This document shows, piece by piece, positions 45,425 to 53,266 of a DNA stretch of 64,000 nt. Below the pieces are notes generated by a model. It did no database searches. It saw only the letters and a program-made list of their open reading frames with translations, and was not told where the DNA came from. A program made the position numbers and the translations under genes. The stretch spans positions 186,001-250,000 of the forward strand of contig NZ_MRYI01000003.1 in NCBI RefSeq assembly GCF_002260525.1, written 5' to 3'. Positions within the stretch are counted from its first letter, which is position 1, and each line of letters begins with the position of its first letter. Origin of the DNA: Hahella sp. CCB-MM4 (GTDB lineage Bacteria; Pseudomonadota; Gammaproteobacteria; Pseudomonadales; Oleiphilaceae).

Positions 45425-45681
45425 ATAAACTCATTCAGGGAAAGCTCATCAATTAATGTGCCAAAGTCAGCTTTCGCTTTTCGGTTTAAAGATAATCTTA
45501 CTATAGACTATGAATCAGAATTCGGCGCTAACTGCCAGATTTTCAATGGTATAGGAGATTTCGGAGGTTCGGTACACTTACGACAGGAGTCATGTTATCG
45601 AATGGGAAAATAAGCCGGCCGCGCACCACATGAACCATGGATTACGCGACCGGAATCTTATATTTCAGTGAATGACGAAGG

Positions 45682-47052
45682 TTACCTCACATAGATATCC
45701 AACCCCTGCCCGTTGGCATTCCCATGCCCGGAAAACCCGGAAGTGGATGAAAACACGCCGGCCTTATAATTCCAGACTGTGGTGTTGCCGGTATAGCTAT
45801 TAGACTGTCCAACCATTGTATAGTCACCATTGGTTGCATTACAGCCACTGCTTTCCACCTGGAAGACCCGTGTTGCCGATAGTGAATCTGTCAAAGGACG
45901 GCAGACGCTTCCGGTGATGTTGGCAAAGGGAGCAATAGCCCAGTGGCCGCTATTAACCACATAGACATATAGCTCCGAGCTGATAGCTCTGACACTTTGC
46001 CATTGGCTGTCACTTAGATACTGATCACTGGAGAAGTTATTGATTTCAGTCGCTTCAAGCCGCTCAGTGCTTCTCTGTACCGCTACCAGGGTCCAGCCGC
46101 CACCATCAAAATCCATATCACAGTAGGTGGAGAATGGGTCCGCTCCAGCAAAGCCATCCGGATCAATCGTGTAGTAACCGCTACTCGCGGAAGCATCATT
46201 ATCCAAAATAGCTTTACACGAGGCTTGGTAGACTTCGGGTGGGTTACGTAGGGCAATAGTTTCAGTGTTCCCACCATAAACCGTGGTGGTCTGGCCAATT
46301 AATCCCTGACTGATTTGAAGGACTGAGACAACCTCATCAACGTGAACAATCTCCGCATCTTTGGATTGTTCCTCTTCCAGAAAAATGTAATTACCTGAGA
46401 TATCGGCCGGCTGATCATTAATAAGAGCCTGCAGCGTCTCAAATGTCGCCCCATTATCAAAGGCACCATCGTTATCGGCATTGTATATGGCCAGATAGGC
46501 GATTTCTTCGGAGTTGTGACTACCTGAACCATTGAGCTCCTGTTCTTCAAGCGTCGCACTGAAGCTGTATCGGGTGATGCCCTCAACTCTTAAAGAATAT
46601 GCTTCCGAATCGTTCTCAGACTGTGGGGATAAAAAAACCAAAGGCGCATGGTCAAATGCCTGATCAAAAAAGACATTGGATTTGTTTTGATTCAGACTGA
46701 AGGTCCCCGTCTCAATCACGGTTCCATCAGCAAGCTGGGTATGCCCTTTCTCCAGCAACAGATAAGCCATGCTTTCCATGCCATGATTTCCATCCAGATA
46801 ATTCCATTCCCTGAAACGGACATTAAAGTCACCGTTAGTATCTTTCATAACGGACACGACACCCGGCTCGGGATCATTTCGGGTTGCGATACCTGTGATT
46901 AATACAGGATCGGTATAAGAACTGGCATCAATTAGTGTCCAACTGCTATCTATGGCAATTGAGTTATTCTCAAAACCATAGGAGCTTCCAACAAAACTGA
47001 CACCAAGGAATACCACCAGGGATTTTAAAGTTTTCGTTTGCGTGTAATTCAT
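45682..47052 (-). CDS. Secreted protein with a fibrinogen-like domain
   Basis: The 456-residue protein has a Sec signal peptide (MNYTQTKTLKSLVVFLGVSF). The N-terminal part (about 30-250) repeats strand-forming segments (ITGIATRNDPEPGVVSVMKD) that resemble bacterial H-type lectin or surface modules. The C-terminal domain (about 280-456) opens with ASCKAILDNDASASSGYYTI and FSTYCDMDFDGGGWTLV, the start of a fibrinogen-related domain, with cysteines at the expected places. Such proteins are secreted or surface adhesins in marine bacteria. It lies alone between the pse and arsenosugar operons. Confidence 0.7.
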   Translation of the reverse strand: MNYTQTKTLKSLVVFLGVSFVGSSYGFENNSIAIDSSWTLIDASSYTDPVLITGIATRNDPEPGVVSVMKDTNGDFNVRFREWNYLDGNHGMESMAYLLLEKGHTQLADGTVIETGTFSLNQNKSNVFFDQAFDHAPLVFLSPQSENDSEAYSLRVEGITRYSFSATLEEQELNGSGSHNSEEIAYLAIYNADNDGAFDNGATFETLQALINDQPADISGNYIFLEEEQSKDAEIVHVDEVVSVLQISQGLIGQTTTVYGGNTETIALRNPPEVYQASCKAILDNDASASSGYYTIDPDGFAGADPFSTYCDMDFDGGGWTLVAVQRSTERLEATEINNFSSDQYLSDSQWQSVRAISSELYVYVVNSGHWAIAPFANITGSVCRPLTDSLSATRVFQVESSGCNATNGDYTMVGQSNSYTGNTTVWNYKAGVFSSTSGFSGHGNANGQGLDIYVR

Positions 47053-47194
47053 CCTTTATCTCCATTTCCAAGAATTGCGTGCTTGTTTTGTTAAGCACAG
47101 AGATAAAAGTAGATCCTATGTCACGTATTTCAAACCAGAGAGGAGAATAGGAGGAGAATATAAGGGTATCTACCAAGATATTAAGGGGTAATCT

Positions 47195-47839
47195 TCACTC
47201 CATCATTTTCCATCGACGATAATCTTCAGGTAAATCGACGTCCCATAATTCAGGCAATAATTGAGTCCTCAAACCTTCCCATTGTGCCTGTTGGAGAGTC
47301 GTTGCCATCACCGAGGGAGTACCCCAGAGTGTATCCTTTAAGGTTGCATAGGTGAGGCTTTTCGCCCCTATCAGAACGTAACCGCCATCATCGGACGGCC
47401 CCAAAACCAGATCTGCGGAATCGAGCGCCAGGATTGCCTGAGCCAGATAGGACGCTGAAAGCACCGGGCAATCACTACCCAGCAGAATCACTTTCCTGAA
47501 CGTTTTTAGCTGAGTAGACAATGCCTGGTACATTCTCTCACCAAGATCATCACCTTCCTGGCTGAATGTCGAAAACACTCCATCGACACCTAATTGCGCG
47601 AGATAAGCCTTATCATCCCAGGCTTTATCCCACCATAGCTGAACTGCACCCAGCCCAGAGTCCACCAGGGTATGCAGCGTTCTTTTCAACAGCGTTTCGT
47701 GCACCTGAGTAGCAACCTCTTCCCCTAATTCAGGAATCAGACGGGTTTTAACCAGACCAGGAATCGGTCGCTTGGCAAATTGGATAAAGGCCACATGACC
47801 ATCCAGTGTTTCCGTCTTTTCAGTCATAGAATGATTCAT
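47195..47839 (-). CDS. TIGR04282-family arsenosugar glycosyltransferase (DUF2064)
   Basis: The start is the ATG overlapping the upstream stop (ATGA), giving MNHSMTEKTETLDGHV (214 residues). It has VAFIQFAKRPIPGLVKTRLI, a glycosyltransferase A nucleotide-binding opening, then ILLGSDCPVLSASYL and LGPSDDGGYVLIG with the acidic metal site. This family is found with ArsS and TIGR04283 glycosyltransferases in arsenosugar clusters. It overlaps the preceding gene by four bases. Confidence 0.85.
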   Translation of the reverse strand: MNHSMTEKTETLDGHVAFIQFAKRPIPGLVKTRLIPELGEEVATQVHETLLKRTLHTLVDSGLGAVQLWWDKAWDDKAYLAQLGVDGVFSTFSQEGDDLGERMYQALSTQLKTFRKVILLGSDCPVLSASYLAQAILALDSADLVLGPSDDGGYVLIGAKSLTYATLKDTLWGTPSVMATTLQQAQWEGLRTQLLPELWDVDLPEDYRRWKMME

Positions 47840-48519
47840 CCGTAATATTCCTTTACCAGTACCTCTGGTGGCACCCCAAGCGCAAACTTCCAACGCAGTT
47901 TCCACATGAGAAATATCGTACGCCAGGTTCCATGAACCTCCCAACGGCGACTGGAAGTGATCACAGGCTCGCTAATGCAAAAGGGCCTCGAAAACTTCAG
48001 AAGTTTTTTACAGAGATCCACATCCTCCATCAAGGGGATATCAGAGAAACCGCCCACTTGATCGAAAGCACTCCGCTTTACAAAGATAGCCTGATCTCCG
48101 GTGGCGATACCACTGATTCTGGAGCGCCAGTTGATCATAAAGCTGATGACGGAAAACATTAACTTGCTTCCGCTTAACGATACATTGAAGCGTCCCCACT
48201 GTTTCGGTGATTGCTGGAATTTGCTCAATAAATCAAGAAAGCTCTCCGGCAATTGAGTGTCCGCATGAAGGAACAGCAACAGGTTTCCCCTGGCTACCGC
48301 TGCACCGGCATTCATCTGCCGGGCGCGCCCTTTCTCACTATCGATCACCTTGTCGCAAAATGCTTCAGCCGCTTTCCGAGTACCATCAGTGCTACCACCG
48401 TCGACCAGAATAACTTCCGCACCGTTTGCTCTGGAGGGTTGCAATAAACGCAAAAAAGAGGCGATTGACGCCTCTTCATTCAACACGGGAATAACGATGG
48501 ATATGTTCGGCTCAGTCAA
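47836..48519 (-). CDS. TIGR04283-family arsenosugar glycosyltransferase
   Basis: The likely start is the TTG at 48519, overlapping the arsS stop (TTGACTGA) with GGAGG upstream. ATG codons at 48582 and 48561 would need larger overlaps. The 227-residue protein is a GT2-type glycosyltransferase: ISIVIPVLNEEASIASFL, VILVDGGSTDGTRKAA, LLFLHADTQLPESF and GIATGDQAIFVKRSAF. It adds sugar in the arsenosugar pathway. The start is uncertain. Confidence 0.82.
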   Translation of the reverse strand: MTEPNISIVIPVLNEEASIASFLRLLQPSRANGAEVILVDGGSTDGTRKAAEAFCDKVIDSEKGRARQMNAGAAVARGNLLLFLHADTQLPESFLDLLSKFQQSPKQWGRFNVSLSGSKLMFSVISFMINWRSRISGIATGDQAIFVKRSAFDQVGGFSDIPLMEDVDLCKKLLKFSRPFCISEPVITSSRRWEVHGTWRTIFLMWKLRWKFALGVPPEVLVKEYYG

Positions 48520-49474
48520 GCGCCCCTCCACAACTGCTGCCCTGCCCCGCGGTACAGCCATAGCAATGATCCGCAACGGCAATGGGTTGTCCTTTCAGGT
48601 CTACTTCAAACAATTCGTTCAGATGAACTTTGGGTTTGTCGGATGCAATGAGGGGAATATGCAGCATCTGATTAAAGTCACAGTCATAGACATAGCCTTG
48701 CCAGTCAACACTGATCAGGGACTTACACATGACAGAATCCAGGTTGTGCTCCGAGTATGATCCCTTCAACAGGCTCATATAATCATTGAACTGTCCTTTA
48801 GACATCAGAAAACTGCCGAACCGGCTGATAGGCATATTGGTCAGGGCAAACAGCTGGTTAAAGACTATGCCGTGGTGCTCCCACAGTTCACGTTTGTAGT
48901 CCTTCTCCAACCCTTCCTGAGGCGGGGGTAAGAATGGTCCGCCCGGGTTATACACCAGATTCAGTGTGAGATCGCTGTCATCCTGGCCATATCCAAGGCT
49001 ATTCAATATCTTCAGGGCTTCAATGCTTTCATGGTAAACCCCTTTCCCTCTCTGTTTATCCACGTTCTGTTCGGCATAGCAAGGCATCGAGGCCACAATC
49101 TCAACCCGCTGATCCGCCAGGAATTCCGCCATATCTTCATAACCTTCCTCCAGGAGGATGGTCAGATTACAGCGATCAATGACCTTGACCCCAAGCTTGC
49201 GCGCTTCGATAACCAGATGCCGAAAATGTGGATTCATCTCCGGTGCGCCTCCGGTAAGATCCAGCATCCCAATGGATTTCAGACGCATAAACTGAAGAAT
49301 ATCTTCCACCACATCAAGGGACATCTGCTCCTTCCGGTTCGGACCGGCTGCCACATGACAGTGGGTACAGCTGAGATTGCACTTATACCCCAGGTTCACC
49401 TGCAGCGTATCCATTACACCCCGGTGAATTTCCGGGAAATCCGAAACCATAAGCAGCGGGCGGGAATCTAACAT
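48512..49474 (-). CDS. arsS: ArsS, arsenosugar biosynthesis radical SAM protein
   Basis: The start is the ATG giving MLDSRPLLMVSDFPEIHRGV, with AGGAC upstream (320 residues). The radical-SAM cluster motif is CNLSCTHC near residue 32. MLDLTGGAPEMNPHF and CNLTILLEEGYED follow, and the C-terminal cysteine-rich end is CYGCTAGQGSSCGGALD. ArsS attaches the 5'-deoxyadenosyl group to dimethylarsenite to start arsenosugar synthesis. It is the first gene of the cluster. No arsM methyltransferase gene is present in the window. Confidence 0.9.
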   Translation of the reverse strand: MLDSRPLLMVSDFPEIHRGVMDTLQVNLGYKCNLSCTHCHVAAGPNRKEQMSLDVVEDILQFMRLKSIGMLDLTGGAPEMNPHFRHLVIEARKLGVKVIDRCNLTILLEEGYEDMAEFLADQRVEIVASMPCYAEQNVDKQRGKGVYHESIEALKILNSLGYGQDDSDLTLNLVYNPGGPFLPPPQEGLEKDYKRELWEHHGIVFNQLFALTNMPISRFGSFLMSKGQFNDYMSLLKGSYSEHNLDSVMCKSLISVDWQGYVYDCDFNQMLHIPLIASDKPKVHLNELFEVDLKGQPIAVADHCYGCTAGQGSSCGGALD

Positions 49475-49753
49475 GAACAGTCCTATCGTTGTTAAAGCAT
49501 TCAAGTCTTAAAGGCTGTGGACAATAGAGTAACCGGAAAGTTCCCTTCTTTTCCTTACAAAACTCCTTACAAAACGCTCATTGATGGCTAATTCGCCAAA
49601 GTGATCAAGCTTCAACCACCTTTGCACACTGTTCAACCAGAATCAAAGAATCTATGACAATCTACAGGAAACAAAGGGTTATATTGTGCAAAAGCTTTCG
49701 CTATAATCCCGACCTCAACCTGTCAGGTGGTTCATTCCATACCACCCTCCAGC

Positions 49754-49830
49754 GCCCCCGTAGCTCAGCTGGATAGAGCGTCCCCCTCCTAAGGGGAAGG
49801 TCACACGTTCGAATCGTGTCGGGGGCACCA
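49754..49830 (+). tRNA. tRNA-Arg (anticodon CCT)
   Basis: The 77-nt gene has acceptor arms GCCCCCG and CGGGGGC, the GTTCGAATC T-loop and an encoded CCA. The anticodon loop CTCCTAA gives CCT. A TATAAT at 49702-49707 lies 46 bp upstream as a possible -10 element. Accessory genes follow immediately, but no duplicate of its 3' end was found. Confidence 0.96.
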
Positions 49831-49916
49831 TTTAAATCAAGTAATTGTGCTCACATCAATCCAATTGGCTTAAGCCTAGTCAATTTCCTCCACCTTACAT
49901 AGGGTGCCGACCAAAC

Positions 49917-50195
49917 CTATAAGGGAAATAATTTAGCATTGAGTATGCAGACTTTTATTGCCCATATAAGAGCTGGAATTAAAATGAAGAATGGCCAAAT
50001 AGACTTGAATATGAGCAACAGCCCCCATGCAATGACCACGGGAATCAACAAATAGATGTAAACGCTCCACGCACTTTTAGCAGAGATATAGCATCTGCCA
50101 CCACAACCGTTGCATTTAGCAGGAGACAAACGAGTCGCTCGAAGTTTCTGCCACCCGCTTATAGATGCTTCACCGCAATTTGGGCATTGATACAT
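49917..50195 (-). CDS. Small zinc-ribbon membrane protein
   Basis: The start is the ATG giving MYQCPNCGEASISGWQKLRA (92 residues). Two CxxC pairs, CPNCG and CNGCGG, form a treble-clef or zinc-ribbon motif, followed by two hydrophobic segments (about 40-60 and 63-82). No specific family is recognised; such proteins are common in tRNA-adjacent accessory regions. Confidence 0.55.
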   Translation of the reverse strand: MYQCPNCGEASISGWQKLRATRLSPAKCNGCGGRCYISAKSAWSVYIYLLIPVVIAWGLLLIFKSIWPFFILIPALIWAIKVCILNAKLFPL

Positions 50196-50253
50196 GCTTA
50201 CCCTTAAGTGCCATACAGTTGGTTCGGCTGTGTATTCTTTCTCGCCCAATCAA

Positions 50254-50337
50254 TTTTCAAAGACTGTTAACCGTCAGTAGTCCCAGACAAGCATCTTAGC
50301 GGAAATTTGATCCGTATGATTGCGCTTGTTAGCAGTT
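50254..50337 (-). repeat. Possible degenerate attC-like site
   Basis: On the minus strand GCTAACAAGCGC, containing the stop of the next gene, resembles an R-double-prime box, and GACGGTTAACAG about 75 bp later resembles an R-prime box. The internal pairing is poor. Confidence 0.3.
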
Positions 50338-50724
50338 GACTGTTGTGTAGTCATCATGAGCATGATGCTTAAAAAGCAATGTTTGGCCACTAGAGAACTC
50401 TAACTTTGCCCAAACATGCTCTTCCTCACTGCCATATTCTATATCGTTAAGCCTGTGTCCAATGACGCCTTTAAATTCACATAAATTCAATAGAACCAAA
50501 CAGGTAGAGAGGCGATCATTTACGGGTTCGCTCGGGCTCTCCGAGCCTCTCCAAAAAATAATCTCATCATCAAAGTGAAGTTTTATCCAATGACCATCGA
50601 ACTTGAAAAAAGCAACGTTTGCTTGATCAGTAATGGATTCGCCCTCTTGGTGTTGGATTAAGTAAAACCCCCGACACACCTTTCCCTTGATAGCAGGTTC
50701 TTCTCCATTAATGTAAAAGTTCAA
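50329..50724 (-). CDS. Hypothetical soluble protein, cassette-like
   Basis: The 131-residue acidic protein has no signal or membrane segment. Its stop lies in a TAACAAGCGC sequence and GTTAGCA lies 25-31 bp before its start, an arrangement like an integron cassette. Segments such as HWIKLHFDDEIIFWRG and EHVWAKLEFSSGQTLLF suggest a beta-rich fold. No family is recognised. Confidence 0.5.
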   Translation of the reverse strand: MNFYINGEEPAIKGKVCRGFYLIQHQEGESITDQANVAFFKFDGHWIKLHFDDEIIFWRGSESPSEPVNDRLSTCLVLLNLCEFKGVIGHRLNDIEYGSEEEHVWAKLEFSSGQTLLFKHHAHDDYTTVNC

Positions 50725-50772
50725 TACAGACTCCCATTATGTTGCTAACAGATTGCTCGACTACAGACGATT

Positions 50773-50979
50773 TTATGTAGTTTCCAGTTTACTGGGAAAG
50801 AGTTCTGCATCAGATTTCTCTAATAAATCTGCGCTGCCAGTCAAAGGCCCTGATTCCTCGAATTCAGGCAGGTTATCGAAATCAAATAGCGCTTTGACAG
50901 TTTCGGAGCCATCGAGGTACCGACGCAATTCTTCCAACTGCTCAGGGCTTCCGGGCTCTGTTTTCTTTTTATCTGTCAT
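50773..50979 (-). CDS. Small hypothetical acidic protein
   Basis: The 68-residue protein (MTDKKKTEPGSPEQLEELRR, then FDFDNLPEFEESGPLTG) is acidic and partly helical. It lies 84 bp downstream of the small partner gene of the toxin module. No function can be read from it. Confidence 0.4.
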   Translation of the reverse strand: MTDKKKTEPGSPEQLEELRRYLDGSETVKALFDFDNLPEFEESGPLTGSADLLEKSDAELFPSKLETT

Positions 50980-51062
50980 CGATATAAATCCAAGCTGTCA
51001 TCCCTATGCAGAACTATGCACGATAGATCCAGTCACTGCATGGCTACAGAGAGACGCAAAAA

Positions 51063-51269
51063 CTAATAGCTTCCAAACTTTTTGGTAAAGCGAGCGGAAA
51101 TGTCTTTTTCCAGGGCTTTCAGGTTCTCATTGTCATTAAGCAAATCAGCTAGAGTATCTTCATCGATAGTAGATTCATCGAGACCGTCAATGTAGTTTAT
51201 ATAGTGACGTAACGAATCAAGGATCAGAGTCACATCGGTATATGGCAATTCAAATTCCAGGGTTTTCAT
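51063..51269 (-). CDS. Small helical protein, probable antitoxin/immunity partner of the intact Tse2-like toxin
   Basis: The 68-residue acidic helical protein (VTLILDSLRHYINYIDGLDE, then TIDEDTLADLLNDNENLKAL) starts nine bases after the toxin stop. Its size, charge and pattern match the 80-residue protein at 5479-5721, which follows the broken toxin. Small helical partners of this kind neutralise Tse2-type toxins. The call rests on position and this parallel. Confidence 0.6.
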   Translation of the reverse strand: MKTLEFELPYTDVTLILDSLRHYINYIDGLDESTIDEDTLADLLNDNENLKALEKDISARFTKKFGSY

Positions 51270-51278
51270 GGTTACTCC

Positions 51279-51656
51279 TTAATTAATCTTTACAGCACAT
51301 TCTCGCAGTTTATCCATGAGGGCATGAAATTCGCTTAATTTCATTGTATGGGATGGGGCAAGCATATAGTGGTTCTCATGGTTTAGGCGCTTATCCATAA
51401 CAAGCTTTACTCCTGCTGGCAATATAGTACCTTTCCGAAGCTTCCAGGTATTCTTTTTCCCTGATGGGATTGATGAAAATGCACTTACTCCATTGCCATC
51501 CGCCAGAATGTACTTGATGCCATTTCTATCTATTATCATGGCATCTTTGTGGGGTCTGATATTATCAAAGCGAGGGCTTGTTGAATTTCCGAAGCGGTAG
51601 AGGTCCAGAAATAGTTCTGTATAGTCAGTAATGTAGATTTCTTCTGGAGTCAGCAT
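51279..51656 (-). CDS. Tse2-like toxin (ADP-ribosyltransferase-fold family), intact copy
   Basis: The 125-residue protein has LYRFGNSTSPRFDNI near residue 19, IKYILADGNGVSAF near residue 47 and GTILPAGVKLVMDKRLNHEN then HYMLAPSHTMKLSEFHALMD toward the C-terminus. This order matches Tse2 (GTSVFD, DGTDIPPDLKVKQDSYNKRL, HYTIMPA). No signal peptide is present, as expected for a cytosolic toxin. The small partner gene is nine bases downstream. The paralogue at 5105-5479 has an in-frame stop. The family call is from memory of the Tse2 sequence. Confidence 0.62.
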   Translation of the reverse strand: MLTPEEIYITDYTELFLDLYRFGNSTSPRFDNIRPHKDAMIIDRNGIKYILADGNGVSAFSSIPSGKKNTWKLRKGTILPAGVKLVMDKRLNHENHYMLAPSHTMKLSEFHALMDKLRECAVKIN

Positions 51657-51772
51657 GTAGCTCCCTTTATATCCTTGCCGAGTAATCCATTTAAGACAAA
51701 ATCATAAAGGTGGATAGAAAGGGGTGCTATCGGTTATTTGGACTAAATGAAATCAGATCTGGAGCAGAATTG

Positions 51773-52602
51773 TTACAAGTTACCTTCGCTCCCCACATAC
51801 TTCTTCAAAGCCTCGTCCAGCGTTTGCTGTCGATAAAACTCTTCCAGTGTATGTGCCCATTTCTCTGCAAACCGTGAATAGTTTTCAGTATCTTTGCCAA
51901 AGGCGATGAAGACCGGGGTTTCCCGTTTTACGGAGTAAACCTCTCGAAATTTAAGTGCGCCGTATTCGGGAAATTCCTCTTCGTGTTTGAGAAGTAATTC
52001 CGGCAAGGCTTCGCGGATGGAGAAGAAGTAATCAAACCGGCCAATACCAACCAGTTGGAAGAGCTGGTTCATGGAGCTGACTTCCTGTTTTTGAGTGTCA
52101 GATTCCAGACTATTGATAAATGGGTCCAGCTTTGGTCCGAAGGTATTCCCGCGGATCATGACCATTCGATATTGACGTAGTTCGTCCGATGAGGATACAG
52201 CCTTAATTGGGCTGTTTCGGCTACATAGGCGGCGACTGTGGTGCGGTTGATAAAGCTGAGGCGATCCAAAAAGGTCAGGCTGCGTTCTCTGTCTTCGGTT
52301 CGATTAGCACCCAATACGATGCTGATATCCCCTCTGGCCACTTCCACCTGACACCGTTTCCAGTTATCCACGATGATAGGTTTGACCTCTATTTCGGGAT
52401 ACAGCTTCTGGAATAAGTTGAGCTGGTCAATGAGCAAACCGGAGTATTCATTACCCGAAGGATATATCCAGGGATGCCACTGGTAATAGGCACACCAGCT
52501 CATGACTTCCCCTCGTACGATGCTGCAAAACAACAGCACAAATACGCTTATGCAGTACTTCATCATATTGTTCTTAGAGGTTTGATGTGCGGAATTAATC
52601 AA
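51773..52602 (-). pseudogene. Family-3 extracellular solute-binding protein gene with a frameshift
   Basis: Two overlapping frames make one protein. The first (52602 to 52156) starts with a signal peptide (from 52566: MMKYCISVFVLLFCSIVRG) and has YSGLLIDQLNLFQKLYPEIE and ISIVLGANRTEDRERSLTFL. It loses the frame near 52188-52200. In the other frame SSDELRQYRMVMIRGNTFG continues exactly where the family expects it, then runs through FDYFFSIREALPELLLKHEE to a stop at 51773. One base gained or lost explains this. It is either a decayed periplasmic binding protein of about 265-275 residues or a sequencing error. Confidence 0.75.
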
Positions 52603-52774
52603 ACCAATTTATCACCAAAATTCACATCGAGCGAGTGTAGGCATCGCTAAAAGCGAGGAATCACGCTTCGCCTGGAACAATGGTGCGACAGAACTTTCCT
52701 ATTTCGACCGTTACTTATCAACAAAGCCGTGGCAATCAGCCACCAAGTTTATGCGTCACAACCAGGAGTAACCT

Positions 52775-53260
52775 ATGGAGCCCAAACAACGCATTAACAC
52801 TCTGTTGAAAGAGTTTTCTCAATTGAACGGTCTTCCCGAATTCCAGCTTAACGATGAGAACGTTTGCGGATTTCAGTATATCGAAGACAACCTCATCACC
52901 CTGTTCCTAACCGATGATCAGAATCAACTGGTCTTACTGGGAGAGCTGGCGCCGATAGACGATGCGATTAATTCGATACTCGTCAGATTACTGGAATACA
53001 GCTTTCCAGGACTCAGAACCAAAGGGGCAGCCATTAACGTCAACCCCGACGAGAACACATTGGTATTGAGTTTTGTTCGCGATGTCGAGGGATTAACCGC
53101 ACAGTTGTTTTCCAACATCCTCAAGAACTTCATCGAAACCATTCTTCACTTGAAGACAGTCATCAAAGACTACCTGCAGGAGGCCTCCCCGACGCCATCA
53201 ATACACGATCATCGAGAAACGCCATTTTCTTCCAATGAACTTCAGATGATAAGAGGCTGA
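52775..53260 (+). CDS. CesT-family type III secretion chaperone
   Basis: The 161-residue acidic protein has the fold pattern of CesT/SycE class I chaperones: helix 1 with INTLLKEFSQLNGL, then strands NVCGFQYI, ITLFLTDDQNQLVLLGEL, then a helix and strands NTLVLSFVRD and a final helix AQLFSNILKNFIETILHL. Such proteins bind the N-terminus of an adjacent effector. A gene of that type starts six bases downstream. No other type III secretion gene is visible in the window. Confidence 0.7.
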   Translation: MEPKQRINTLLKEFSQLNGLPEFQLNDENVCGFQYIEDNLITLFLTDDQNQLVLLGELAPIDDAINSILVRLLEYSFPGLRTKGAAINVNPDENTLVLSFVRDVEGLTAQLFSNILKNFIETILHLKTVIKDYLQEASPTPSIHDHRETPFSSNELQMIRG

Positions 53261-53266
53261 GAAACC

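Noticed and set aside
45440-45460. A sigma-54 promoter (TTGGCACATTAATTGATG on the minus strand) for the pse operon
   Set aside because: The -12 element has GA in place of GC, which sigma-54 promoters rarely tolerate.
49917-50979. A full second integron array after tRNA-Arg
   Set aside because: Only one gene has attC-like ends, and the internal pairing is poor.
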